A DNA stretch of 64,000 nucleotides from Apoda limacodes (Eukaryota; Arthropoda; Insecta; Lepidoptera; Limacodidae). The position numbers and the translations under genes were made by a program. Under the pieces are notes generated by a model. It saw only the letters and a list, made by a program, of their open reading frames with translations, had not been told where the DNA came from and did no database searches. The stretch spans positions 6,820,001 through 6,884,000 of the forward strand of contig OX291544.1 in NCBI GenBank assembly GCA_946406115.1. The letters run 5' to 3'. Positions 22,641 to 33,600 of the stretch are shown here, in pieces (positions within the stretch are counted from its first letter, which is position 1; every line of letters starts with the position of its first letter).

Positions 22641-24553
22641 ACTATGTCAAATCCAACCGAATAACACATACCTCACATCACTGATTATGTCAATAACCTA
22701 TCATTTTGAAAATTCATTAGCTCAGGCACAACATATTTATTACACAAACATCTTACATTCTAGTTTAAATAAAAACAAAACTATGTGGTTAATCGTAAAT
22801 TAACACACCGGTAGAAATAGTTCCAAACACCGGACTTATCTTGACCTAGTTAAAAACGACACTCGTAATTATTATAACTCCGATATCGAATTAGCAGATG
22901 ACATCAATAACTTTTTTCTCTCAGCTGCACTTACGGTGAATGCACCGACGGCAAGCACAAAGCAAGCGAGAGAACTGTTATGCAATGCTACTTCACCCAG
23001 CAATGCCTCCATCTACCTAAAACCTTTTAGTGAAAGGGAAATTTATAATTTAATGACTCATCACATAGCGTGACACAAAATACTTGTGACTTCTACGAAC
23101 TGTCAACAAAAATACTAAAATTAACCATTTCGGCCATTTTAGGCCAGTTAACTAACATTTTTAACTTTTTAATCAAAAAAGGTCTATACCCAGAAATCCT
23201 AAAAAATTTAAAGGTAATACCTATTTTTAAAGGTAAGGGTTCCGTAGAAGAATTAAAAGGGTACAGGCCCATTAGCATAATCCCATCGATTGCAAAACTT
23301 TTCGAGACAGGTTTGACACAAAGGATTTATAACTTTTTAGAAACTTCACAGCTTCTCAGTGATAAACAGTACGCATACAGAAAAAACCGATCATGTGTAG
23401 CGGTCATACGTGAATTAATCTTTAAAATCATGCAGTCCAAAGAGTCAGCAAATCACGTCGCAATTCTTCTATGCGACATGACACGGGCTTTCGATTTATG
23501 TGATCACAACGTTCTTGTTGAAAAATTAAACCACATAGGTATAAAGGTCCTGCGTTAAAACTGATGTAAATTTTTTTAACAAATCGACAACAAGTTGTAT
23601 CACTTCACAACGGACAAACACGATCCAGCAAAGGGAGCATAAATCTCGCCGTTCCTCAGGGATCTTCTTTGGCAAACCTATGCTTCCTTATACAAGTAAA
23701 CGATCTCCCTCAAGCAGTAAGCGCAGATCTATATTTGTTCGCAGATGACTCTTGTGACATTGTAACGTCCTCATCAGCTGACGATCTTGAACAACAACTG
23801 ACCAACGAAGTGAAACAACTTCAAAAGTGGTTTACTTCAAATGGACTTGTTTTAAACGTGTCTAAAACACAAGTCATGCACTTCCACTTGGGCGGTAAAC
23901 CACCGAGACCGTTGTTAGTACAGACAGAAGACGAACAACTGTGCCACACACAACATGCAAATTTCTTAGGTGTAACTTTAGACGCTGCACTAAAATGGGA
24001 AACTCACATAGATAAACTATGCCGAAAACTATCCGGTGCCTGTTTCGCCTTGAGAAGGCTGGCACAAGTACTGCCTCCTAAGCAACTGAGAACCTGCTAC
24101 TTCTCCTTATTTCACTCCAAGTTATGCTATGGTCTTGAATTTTGGGGTACAGCAGCACAGTCACAACGCGCTTACATTCTACAAAAACGCGCTTTACGAA
24201 TAATAACACACAATCCACCTGACACACCAGCTAGAAACATTTTCAAAGAACAAAGCATAATGACATTGACCTCTCAATACATTTTTGACATAGCAAAATT
24301 TGTTCGACATAATCCTAATTTATTTCCTGACAGTTCTACTGACAAACGATATAAAACAAGACAGAGCAAAAATCTAAAAACCTTTCAAAGCAGACTCACA
24401 AAAACAAGCAAAACCATGTACGCAATGGGCCCAAAAATTTATAACAAAATCCCTCAGGACATAAAAAATATGACATCTGACACAATCTTCTTTTCTGGAT
24501 TAAAAAAATGGCTTATTAAAAACGCATTTTATAACATAAAAGAATTTATTTGA
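22640..24553 (+). pseudogene. LINE reverse transcriptase, frameshifted
   Basis: Two main open stretches: 23070-23558 (IPIFKGKGSVEELKGYRPIS, LLSDKQYAYRKNRS, LLCDMTRAFDLCDH) and 23669-24553 (YLFADDSCDIVT near 23732-23767, then LGVTLDAALKWETHI and C-terminal MGPKIYNKIPQDIKN). NLAVPQGSS between them (about 23644-23670) is in a shifted frame. The catalytic ADD is intact but at least two frame breaks make the protein non-functional. Confidence 0.75.
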
Positions 24554-25734
24554 ATAACAATTAAAATGTAAAAATTAAAACTTATAATAATGAAATATTT
24601 GTAACATTTGACATATAATTTTATTATGAATAAATGAGTATGAGTATGAGTATTTATGTCTGTGGTTATTTCAAAATCCTAAAAAAAACATTATTAACTT
24701 TTTATCTTAATCGAGATGATTTGTATGATAACAAGAATCTTGCATAGCTTTTAAACATTATAATTTAATAGAAAACTGACACACTACAGACCTATATATT
24801 TAATCCTTTAGCACGTCTTCAAAATTTCATGGTGTTTGATTTGTAAGTGTCAAAAATAAGTGGGAAATTCGTTTGTATGAAGCGCGCTGCGAGACGACGC
24901 GAATCGTATTCTCTTAATTTTCCCTAACACATTAAATTAAAACAACAAATTCAATCTGCACTGCGCGTGTGTAAAGTATTAATTTGGGTAAGAAACAATA
25001 TCTTTTTGATCAAATATGCTTAAAACTTAGCATTGATGATTTTTAACACAATTAATGACAAACATATTTCTTAATTTTTAAAATTAAAGGAAGAAAGAGG
25101 TAAGCAAGTTTGTCTGAGATAAACATTTCTATGGTCAAGTGACTTCAAACTTAATTGATATGCTTTTCAACACAAATAATAAACACAGAGTTTCGCGGAT
25201 TCAAATTCCAATGTCCTATGCGTTGTGTATTATTTTTACAGACAAATTTTTACCTTTCAAGCCTTGTCAACACAAATACCTAAATCACGTATTTCGGCGT
25301 GTTTTCAAATTCAGTCAATATTTTTATAGTGAAATTTTATATTTATGTAAATGTTCGGAAGTATTGGTATTGGGATGCTTCTTGCATTAATACTTTGGCA
25401 CCGTCTCATTTTCTAACTACCAATAAAAACGCAGAATCCGGGGCTGACTTGGCGCAACTTGTTATGGAAGATTTCATAGAGAGTGCTTTGTATGGATGTA
25501 GAAGGGATTTTTCAAAATTCACTCCCAAGAGCGTGGTAAATTTTGTATTGATTGTTTTATGCTCATATTACTCAGAAATTACAAATTGCGAGAAGGGGTT
25601 TATTTATCGTAGGTTTTGTGGGCACTTTAAAATCTAAACTAAGGCAGGGAAGGGTGGTAAACTTACAGTATGTTGAATAAACAACTGTGCAAATTTTAAA
25701 GTCTATCCGAGCGAAGCCGCGGGCGAAAAGCTAG

Positions 25735-25992
25735 TTATTAATAAATAGAAAATTATTAGCAGTTTTAAGGAGGGATTTCAAGTTTAATCATTTTCTATTT
25801 TCTGCCAAAGGGATGTCTGGAAAAATCGTTGTATAGCAATAAGACCGTCTGTATTGCTTTTTAATTTTTTTGGTGTTTGGTGGTTTTTATTTGAAAACTA
25901 TTTTTTTTGTCCTATTAGTCATAATTCAGAATTTAAGATGTCATAATGATTATCACCAATATTTGTTACTCATATATGGTCGTTTATTTAAG
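25735..25992 (+). other. Distal intron 2 of catalase copy 1 (duplicated block)
   Basis: ATGTCTGGAAAAATCG and TTGCTTTTTAATTTTTT match 63906-63945 of copy 2, and similarity continues to the window edge. The open frame runs leftward through here to a TTG at 25870, but that is not a credible start. Two AG sites at 25914-25929 are not kept in the visible copy 2 sequence, whereas TTTATTTAAG at 25983-25992 gives a phase-0 join to a canonical EPIGIM catalase start. Confidence 0.6.
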
Positions 25993-27405
25993 GAGCCGAT
26001 TGGTATAATGACTGCCGAAAATGGATGTCCTGTTGAAAAAAGAGACTTGACATCATTAAATGAAAAACTATTGCTGAAAGACTCTATAATGGACGAAATA
26101 ACTCATATGGTACGCGAAAGGATTCCGGAGCGTGTGGTTCACGCAAAAGGCACTGGGGCTTTTGGATACTTTGAATCAACGTGCGATTTTTCAAATTATA
26201 CCAAAGCTAAGTTATTCAGCGAGAATGGAAAAAAAACGAAAGTAGCAGTTCGGTTTTCTAATGGAGTTGGAGGACGTGATAGCACTGATATAATGAAAGA
26301 TACTCACGGAATGGCTGTTAAATTTTATACTCCAGACGGTAACTTAGATTTAATTGGTTTTACAACACCAGTATTTATGTTTAAAGAGCCAGCAAAATTT
26401 CTCAGTTTCGTTCACGCATTTAAAAAGAATCCAGTAACAGCTGTATTCAACGACGATGCGAGATGGGACTTCCTTACCCGTAATCAAGAATGTATGTTCA
26501 TCTTCATGATGGTTTTTGGAGACCAAGGTATGCCTAAAAATTATCGTTGTGTATCGGGTCATCCTATACATACATATCAAATGTATAACAACGACGGCGA
26601 AACGTACTTTGCTAGATTTCACTTTTTGCCTGATCAACCTGAAGAGTTTTTATCACTTGAAGAAATGACTACATTCGCAACAGATACAGATTATCTCGTT
26701 AGAGATTTGTATAACGCAATTGAGAATGGCAATTATCCGACTTGGACTGTCCACGTGCAACTTATATCGTTAGAACAATTTCTAGAAGACCCATCCAGAC
26801 TAATAGATATGACAAGAATACTTCCTAAGGATAAGTATCCGTATTTTCCTATAGGAAAAATAATATTAAATGAGAATATTAATAATCAATTTGCAGATGT
26901 TGAACAAGCTGCTTATTCTCCAGGAAATGTAGTTCCAGGAATACTCGGTGCTCCTGATAAAATATATGAAGCTCGTTGTTTAGCTTACCGGGATGCGCAG
27001 TACCACCGCTTAGGAGGTAACTTCAAAAAAATTCCAGTAAATTGCCCTTTTCGAGCGTTAACTCACAATCGTGATGGTGCACCTCATCTTGGTGACAATT
27101 ATGGAGGAATTCCAAATTATTGGCTGAACTCTTTTAATGGTGCAAAACCATATGAAGACCCATTTAAACCGGCCATGGTTAATGTATTTGAAGAAGAACC
27201 AGATAACTTTGATCAAGCTGGTTTATTCTATGATCAAGAAATGTCTGAAGGAGCAAAAGAACGAATGATTACTACTATAATATCAAGTCTGAATAACACA
27301 CAAATGTTTATTAGAGAAAGAGCAATACAAATGTTTACAAATATTCATCCAGAATTTGGCAGCAGGGTGGCAGATCAATTAGGTCTAAGTCACAGCTGCG
27401 AATGA
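25993..27405 (+). CDS. Secreted catalase copy 1, exon 3 (catalase domain)
   Basis: Encodes 470 residues; with exon 2 the protein is 504, typical for a small-subunit catalase (haem enzyme, 2 H2O2 to 2 H2O + O2). Seen: ERVVHAKGTGAFGYFE with catalytic His (residue 84, codon 26140), VAVRFSNGVGG, HGMAVKFYTPDGN, NYPTWTVHVQ, VNCPFRALTHNRDG, and the proximal signature RCLAYRDAQ with haem-ligand Tyr 366 (codon 26986). Odd: the conserved GNNTPxF reads GFTTPVF, so the position of the distal catalytic Asn (human 148) is Phe 157. The C-terminus SHSCE is not a peroxisome signal, which fits the signal peptide of exon 2. Two N-glycosylation sequons occur (NYTK, NNTQ). The frame is intact. Start chosen by acceptor AG at 25991-25992. 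Family certain; secretion and altered activity inferred. Confidence 0.9.
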   Translation, partial: EPIGIMTAENGCPVEKRDLTSLNEKLLLKDSIMDEITHMVRERIPERVVHAKGTGAFGYFESTCDFSNYTKAKLFSENGKKTKVAVRFSNGVGGRDSTDIMKDTHGMAVKFYTPDGNLDLIGFTTPVFMFKEPAKFLSFVHAFKKNPVTAVFNDDARWDFLTRNQECMFIFMMVFGDQGMPKNYRCVSGHPIHTYQMYNNDGETYFARFHFLPDQPEEFLSLEEMTTFATDTDYLVRDLYNAIENGNYPTWTVHVQLISLEQFLEDPSRLIDMTRILPKDKYPYFPIGKIILNENINNQFADVEQAAYSPGNVVPGILGAPDKIYEARCLAYRDAQYHRLGGNFKKIPVNCPFRALTHNRDGAPHLGDNYGGIPNYWLNSFNGAKPYEDPFKPAMVNVFEEEPDNFDQAGLFYDQEMSEGAKERMITTIISSLNNTQMFIRERAIQMFTNIHPEFGSRVADQLGLSHSCE

Positions 27406-27496
27406 TTATGAGTATTAGTTTTTGTTGTTTCATGTTTGCTTATTTTGAAATGTTATAAATGCTGACTATGTTATCAACCTTACATACAGTTTTCAT

Positions 27497-27502
27497 ATTA
27501 AA
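27497..27502 (+). terminator. Candidate polyadenylation signal of catalase copy 1
   Basis: ATTAAA, the commonest variant signal, lies about 92 bases after the stop codon and is followed by T-rich sequence. No canonical AATAAA is nearer. This is sequence-based only. Confidence 0.35.
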
Positions 27503-28190
27503 CAATTTTCTTTTTTTAATTTGTTTTATCTAGAAATAATATCAAATTGAAATGTAAAAATATGCTTGTCGATTCTTTTCCTCAATATTACCTTATATGA
27601 TTTTATTTCACCCACTGCATAGCTCAGACTTCTACGTGGAGGAGGCTTTGGCGATATTTTTATAAATATATGAAATTTCGTATATAATAACTTATTTTTT
27701 TATATATCACCTACTATAACGATTTTATTACTAAATATATTAATCGCTGAAAAGGAGCAGTAACTTATAATGTCGACTCTGACTCGATTAAGGTACTTCA
27801 CTTAAGTGAAATCAATGTTAACCGGCGATTGTGAACATACAAACGACAGAAATATGTAGTATGCATAATCTTAGATGCAAACTGGGTATAGGCATAGCAA
27901 AAGTGCTATTTTAGAAAACGATATTTAGAAGAATTTATTAATAAGTTCTGAAGTTCTCAACATCATGACATGAGTTTGCTGCTATAGAAGAGGTGGGGAG
28001 TTGAGGACTTCCCTCGCCTGCCCTACGTCTCCATCATCAGAGTCGTCAGGTCTCTTTAATTTTGCAGGTCACCCGAACTACATGTGTGTGGCAAGTTTTA
28101 AAAGAATCGGTTTACAGTAAAAAAATCATAAAGTAAACTATCAATAATTCCCTATTTCTCTACTTTTAGGGATGTTTTTTAGGGTTAATT
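27503..28190. other. Non-genic interval downstream of catalase copy 1
   Basis: AT-rich, no coding or clear repeat structure. A GC-richer patch near 27985-28080 resembles degraded repeat sequence. Confidence 0.4.
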
Positions 28191-28600
28191 ACTAATACCC
28201 CGCTTTCCGTCCGTTCGTCCGTCTGTTACCAGGCTGTATCTCATGAACCGTGAGAGTCAGACATTTGAAATTTTCACAGAAGATGTATTTCTTTGGCCGA
28301 TATAACAACAAATACTAGAAAACAGAATAAAAAAAATATTTAAGGGCGCTCCTAGACAACAAACGTGATATGTTTGCTCGTTATTGCTGGATATTGATAA
28401 CGGCAACAGGTAGACGCTTGAAATATTCTCAGAATATTTAGTTATACATTCAATTTTAAAATAAATAATTATATTAAAATAAGACAAATATTTAAGGTGG
28501 GCTCCCATTCAACAAATGTGATTTTATTGCCGTTTTTATCGATAATGGTACGGCACCCTTCGTGCAGGAGTCCGACTCGCACTTGGCGATTTTTTATTTT
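28191..28600 (+). repeat. Lepidopteran repeat, copy 1 (CTGTTACCAGGCTGTATCTC family)
   Basis: Contains CGTCCGTCTGTTACCAGGCTG, CATGAACCGTGAGAGTCAGA, TTTCACAGAAGATGTATTTC, ACAACAAATACTAGAAAACA, and ends GCAGGAGTCCGACTCGCACTT. A second copy lies at 37335-37560. No ORF. This is an abundant repeat I recognise from moth genomes; its class (MITE or other) is uncertain. Confidence 0.6.
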
Positions 28601-29640
28601 AACTTTGAATGGGACTTACTTTGAGGACTATACCCTTCCTAGTAAAAGAGAATTATTAATGAAGACTACTCTGTACTAAACTATGCTGTTTCATACCATA
28701 CGTAGAAAAATCGTTTATTCCCAACGGAAAAACTGCGGCACAACTAGTTGGTTCGTGGGGAAAAACGCTTGAAATTCCTCACGGCACAACTAAATACTTG
28801 GTTCGTAGGGACATGTATTCCTGACAGTACAAATATTTTTGAAGTGAAAACCTCTTTTGCGGCGTTGTGCACTTTTTTTTCGATGGGAAAAAAATGATAA
28901 ACACACGTCAGTCTGATCGAATATTCTTAAGATGGAAACCATAATGCCACGCCAAGAAATTCGCAAACCGGAAACCAAAATGTCACGCCATAATAGGATG
29001 ATAGGCAAAATAAAAAGATGGATTTTGAAGTGAAAACTTCTTAAGCGGCGTTGTGCACTTTTTTGTGATGGGTAAAAAAAGTTAAACTCTATAGGACAAA
29101 TGAAAAGTAAAAGAAAATTGGGTTAGTGAAAAGATGAAAGTGTGGATTACACGTGTTAAAATGTTATATCCAGGTTGTAAGTTATCACTTCTGCCGGCAC
29201 TCCCGGAGTGCAACCCGTTTTTTTTTTGTAAGCTACGAATATATCCAGGAGTTAAATTGGTGAATCTTTTTGAAGTTGGCTTGAAATTTTGCATGTTTTG
29301 TGGTTGTTTACATATGTTTGAGTTGGTGTAGTTTTTTTTAGTTAATTTTTATTTTTGAATAAGCTCGATTTTTTTTTAAATAAGAACTTCAATTATTATT
29401 TATATTTTAAATATTTTTATCTAAAAAATCTACAGAATATAAACTCTTTTACGAAAAAAGCGGGCAGCTCAGCAAATGCAGTTCTACAACATCTATACTC
29501 AATTTAATTGTTTTAATTAGCCTGTATCGTTATAATCATATAAATTAATATGCACGTTATGCATTTTGTTCATTTTATGACAATTCAAATTCGAACGAGA
29601 GAAACAATGATTAGTATTGGTACTTAGATAGAACAAAATA
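28601..29640. repeat. Repeat-rich non-genic interval with a 190-bp spaced direct repeat
   Basis: TTTTGAAGTGAAAAC-TCTT-GCGGCGTTGTGCACTTTTTT occurs at about 28838-28878 and again at about 29022-29062. GGAAACC-AATG-CACGCCA is also doubled (28932 and 28969). The rest is AT-rich with no gene. A CCGGCACTCCCGGAGTGCAA GC patch lies at 29193-29212. Confidence 0.45.
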
Positions 29641-29654
29641 TTTGTTTTTTTTTT

Positions 29655-30020
29655 CGTTTTTTAATATAAAAAACCGGCCAAGTGCGAGTCTGGCTTGCGC
29701 ACCGAGGGTTCTGTGCATACTTGTTATATGTTGTTGCAATTTTTCCTTTATCTGTGTTATAAGACGTTGCTTCGCACCAAACTTCAAGATTCTGAGTGCA
29801 CGGGAAGTACCCTGTAGGTTTTGATTACCTTGCGAGTTTCGAAAATTTGCGGCATAAACGGCTGTATCTTTTGATTGCGTTGGCTTAGAAGTTTGGGGCA
29901 GTAGACCTGAGTATTTGTTATAAATTTTAGCTTGATAACTCCACGCGTTCCTGAGAAAAAGGGCAACAATCCTATAAGGGTTCCGTTTTGTTCCTATTGA
30001 GGTACGGAACCCCAAAAACA
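29655..30020 (-). repeat. Lepidopteran repeat with GCCAAGTGCGAGTC terminus
   Basis: Starts AAAAAACCGGCCAAGTGCGAG followed by TGGCTTGCGCACCGAGGGTT, and ends GGTTCCGTTTTGTTCCTATT, then GAGGTACGGAACCCCAAAAA. The two ends contain partly inverted GGGTTC/GGTACGGAACC words. Overlapping small ORFs on both strands have no motifs. The terminus recurs reversed at 18015, 28565 and 62866. Confidence 0.5.
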
Positions 30021-30044
30021 AAGAAATGTAAAAAAATAATATCA

Positions 30045-30620
30045 TGTATTACCTTCCCTAGCTAAAATTACAACTTGCGTTCTTTTGGGCATGCTTTCAA
30101 CTACATTTTTGATCAGGTTTTGAGCAATACGATCCCACTCTTCGCCAATGACTCTTCTTAGCTCCCATTTGTTTTGTAAAGAAGGCTGAAGGGAACTCAC
30201 GCTTCTTTTTAGATCCCAAACATGCTCTATAGGAGTGAAGTCCGGACTCCTAGCATGCTAATCCAAACGACGATTCCCGACCTCTTGCATATAAGCTTCA
30301 ACATCGGCGGAACGGTGAGCCCGAGCGTTGTCGTCCATAAAAATGGAATCTTCACCAAAAACAGCTAATGTGGGTTGAGCATGTAGAATTAGGACCTCTA
30401 TTATGTACCGATGTGCATTCGATGCGCCATTTTCAATGAAAACTAGCTTCATACGCTCCGTTAAACTTATTACTGCCCAAAACGTAACATCTTGAAGGCA
30501 CACGTCTGCAAACCATTACCTGGTATTTTCAGTACTCGCTGGCGTCGATCCTTGCCACATAGTAAAATTCTAGCTTCATCGGAAAATAATCCTTGTTTCT
30601 GGCGGCGTCAATCAATGGAT
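30045..30620 (-). pseudogene. Tc1-like transposase C-terminal fragment
   Basis: On the minus strand: DEARILLCGKDRRQRVL (about 30575-30530), then CLQDVTFWAVISLTERMKL with the usual first-Asp region changed, SIFMDDNARAHRSADVEAYM (about 30350-30300) with the second catalytic Asp, RLDWHARSPDFTPIEHVWD (partly past a stop near 30258) with the third acidic position, and VVESMPKRTQVVILARG at the end. Order and motifs are those of Tc1/mariner-superfamily Tc1-like transposases. The N-terminal DNA-binding region is missing and stops are present. Confidence 0.8.
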
Positions 30621-30699
30621 GGCTTTTAAGTCAAGTTATAATAAAACTAAATGCAATTTCTCCACAGAGGATAATCTATAACGTTTGAACAATGCCGTA

Positions 30700-33600
30700 C
30701 AGGGTCCAGCGTACCAGTCCGTGGCGTGACTCCTGTGAACCTCCTGCAACCCCGACGACATAGTGAGCGCTTTAGAACAAACATACGCCCATCCGGAGCT
30801 ACTAGTGGCCCGCGAAGTTGCTGAGCTGCGCGGTAGACTTAGGATAAGTTGTCTCGAGGAATTAAATACACTGGCAAATAAATTGCGTAATTTTGTAACC
30901 ACAATGAAGTTACTTATTCAAAATGAGAGCTCATCTTCACCTGATCTCTTTCGTTGCATTCTACTTAAGTTAAACGAACATACAAGAGCGCGTTTTACGG
31001 ATTTCGCCGCAATTTATATGCCAGCGCAACAAAACCATTCTAAATTAGAGGTGCTATCGCAATTCCTGCTAATCGAGGCTGATAAGCAACTTAGATACAA
31101 TTTTGCCTCCGACGACGGTGCAGTAAAATCACAGAATCTGACGGTTTCATCGAATTTTACACGAGAAAGGAGACTATACACGCTACAGCCTCCAGTAGCA
31201 AAACTCCTGAAGGTTGCACGTATTGCAAACACGGGGGCCACAGTATAAAAAACTGCAAGACATTTCTGTCTCTGACTGTTAATGATAGATGGCGTTGGTT
31301 ACGAGAAACTAAAGTGTGTTACCGATGCCTTAAATCGAACCCACACATATGGAACAACTCCAGAGCCAAACTTTGTGGAATTGACGGATGCGCTAGACGT
31401 CACAACTCACTTCTCTACGGAATAGCGGTTGTCGATGCTGAAGCTTTCAGTAGCCACTGTAACAACGCTCAAATACTTTCTGACAGCTCTATCGTTCCTT
31501 TTAATGCAAACAATGATAACATTGAAATAGAACCTTCGGTCAAAATCGCGAACAAGTCTGATTACATAATCAATGCTACAAGGTCGTCGCAGTCAACTCC
31601 AACTCAACGTGGTATACTGAAAGTACTTCCAATTGTGCTTGAGGGGCCCGAGGGCGAGTACAAAACGACGGCGCTTCTTGATGAGGGCAGCACGGCAACG
31701 CTGATTGATGGTGAAATAGCAGCGCGCATCGGTGCCTAGCCCACCCGTCAAGAACGACTTCACATTGAAGGTGTCAGTGGTATGACGAAAGAAGTTGAGG
31801 TAAGTTACATAAACTTTTACGTTCGTGGATGTTACCAATACGATCGTTTTTAGTGGAACACGCACGAGCAATAAGACCTCTAGGTTTGCGGGTTCAGCAC
31901 TCAGGTACCGTTATCTGCACGGATTACGATCACCTATCAGATTTATCTAACGAACTGTCGTTCACTAACGTTACCCCTACAAATCTTATCGGTGCACCAG
32001 ACTGGCACTTATGTTTAAGCCGCGAAGTACGATGCGGAAAGAAAAACGAACTTATCGCTTCTAGAACTTTATTGGGTTGGGTACTCCACGGCGCACTTTC
32101 CGTTTCGTCTAAACCGCTCGAATTTATAAATCACACTTCTGACGATCTAGACGCTCTTATAAAAAGTCAGTATGACATCGATTCTTTAGGCATAACGAAA
32201 AGTGTACCGTACCGGAATGAGGATGATAAAAGAGCGATTGATATAATGCAATCCTCAGCACGTCAGCTTGATGATGGCCGATTTTAAGTAAGTTTGCCTT
32301 GGAAGAAAAATTTACCAAAAATTATACCCGACAGTTAACTTACCACCAACCTCTTTCACCTAATGTGTCTTATATGGATCTGGACGCTAAACTCCGGTGG
32401 TACCTACTAATGTTTGGGGTCCTCCGCCCACAGAAAAAGAAGCTCAGGGTGGTTCACGACGCAGCTGCAGTAACAAAAAATCTATGTCTTAACAGCCTGC
32501 TATTACAAGGTCCTGATTTACCGTGCTCTCTGCTAGAAATCCTTTTCCGCTTCAGGGAAGGCGCTGTAGCTAAAACCGCCGATATAAAGGAAATGTTTCC
32601 GCAAGTAAAAATTGCTCCAAAAGACAGAGATGCCTTACGTTTTCTCTGGCGTAATAAAGATGGTGCCCTCATAGAATATCGTATGTCATCTATGATTTTT
32701 GGCGCTGTATCTAGTCCTTTCATGGCACTCTACATCAAAAACAAAAATGCAAAGATGTTGGAAGCTAACTACTCCGATGCCTGTAAGGCGATACTTGATG
32801 ATCATTATATGGATGATTACCTGGGCAGTCATTTTAACGTTACTGACGCCGCAAAATTAGCCGCAGGCATTGCTACTGTACACAAAGCTTGCGGTTTTGA
32901 TATGCGCGCGTGGACGTCAAAAAATACAGAGGCGCTCTCCCTAGTCCCCAAGGAGCTCAGAAGCGACTCCACTTCGGATGTCTATCTGCCACCAAATAGT
33001 GAAATTAGCGTTTTAGGTGTCAAATGGAACCCGTTCCAAGAACCTTGTTGTCAAATATCATGAAGGTATATGATCCTCTTGGATTGCTGATGCCCATCAT
33101 TATCTGGGGGCGTATTCTGATTCAAAAGTTGTGGTAAGAAGGCATCGACTAGGATAAGCCAGTACCCGCAAAGTATTTTGGTGAATGCGAAGATTGGTTT
33201 ACTCAGTTGCAGCACACCGCTTGCATCAGAATTCCGCGTTGCTACATAAGCCAACTGATATTCAGCTCCACTTATGAGCCGACGGCGGTAAGCAAGCCTA
33301 CGCTTGCGTCACATATTGGCGTTTCACCTATGGCGATGAAACTATTTCTACGGCACTAGTAGGTAGCAAAGCGCGCGTCGCACCTCTTTAACCGGTTTCC
33401 ATTCCACGCTTGAAACTACAGGCAGCACTTATTGCTTCGCGTTTTGCTCAAACAATTTTACACGCCCAAAGTAAAAAGCCCTCCGCAACCATTTTTTGGA
33501 CAGACTCAACCACTCTTCTTAAATGGAGCCGGAGTGACGCTCGCAATTTTAAGCCCTTTGTGGCTCACAGGTTGGGAGAGATATTGGAAACCACAAATCC

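Larger units (their letters stand above)
20840..24660 (+). mobile_element. Nearly full-length non-LTR retrotransposon (Jockey/CR1-like)
   Basis: One element with ORF1 (20919-21715), AP endonuclease (21715-22640), RT (23070-24553) and a 3' end with a short-repeat tail, ATGAGTATGAGTATGAGTATT at 24634-24654. About 3.8 kb is near the usual length. It is interrupted by several stops and frameshifts. It is inserted in the TTAA-flanked element in intron 2 of catalase copy 1, same strand as the gene. Confidence 0.8.
20694..24913. mobile_element. TTAA-flanked inverted-repeat element split by a LINE
   Basis: The left arm starts GAGGATACGATTCGCGGCGCC at 20694 after TTAA (20690-20693). The right arm ends, as its reverse complement, with GAGAATACGATTCGCGTCGTC at 24913 before TTAA (24914-24917). 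Similarity continues inward for roughly 90 bases (CAAACGAA-TTTCC, then CTTATTTTTGACA versus CTTCTTTGGACA). TTAA flanks are typical of piggyBac-type and some other DNA transposons. The terminal bases do not match the piggyBac CCC start I know, so no superfamily is assigned. The LINE at about 20840-24660 sits inside. Confidence 0.65.
18565..25734 (+). mobile_element. Helitron-like shell element in catalase intron 2, with nested insertions
   Basis: Seen: AT-rich units recur at about 18780-19290 and 24960-25330 with phrases such as TTAACTCTAAACTTGCTATTAATGC, TTACTTAAAACTTGGTATTAATGC and GCTTAAAACTTAGCATTGAT. The 3' end is CCGAGCGAAGCCGCGGGCGAAAAG followed by CTAG|T at 25731-25735, a good Helitron terminus. 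Copy 2 has no such sequence at the matching place, so the element entered copy 1 after duplication. The 5' end is uncertain (about 18565-18690). Between the two parts lie a foldback element (19288-20546) and a TTAA-flanked element carrying a LINE (20694-24913). Confidence 0.6.

Noticed and set aside
25870..25992. Extension of the catalase frame to 25870, giving a hydrophobic start that mimics a signal peptide
   Set aside because: The start codon there is TTG. The region aligns with copy 2 intron sequence where the nearest AG sites are not kept, and the acceptor at 25991-25992 gives a standard catalase start with matching phase.
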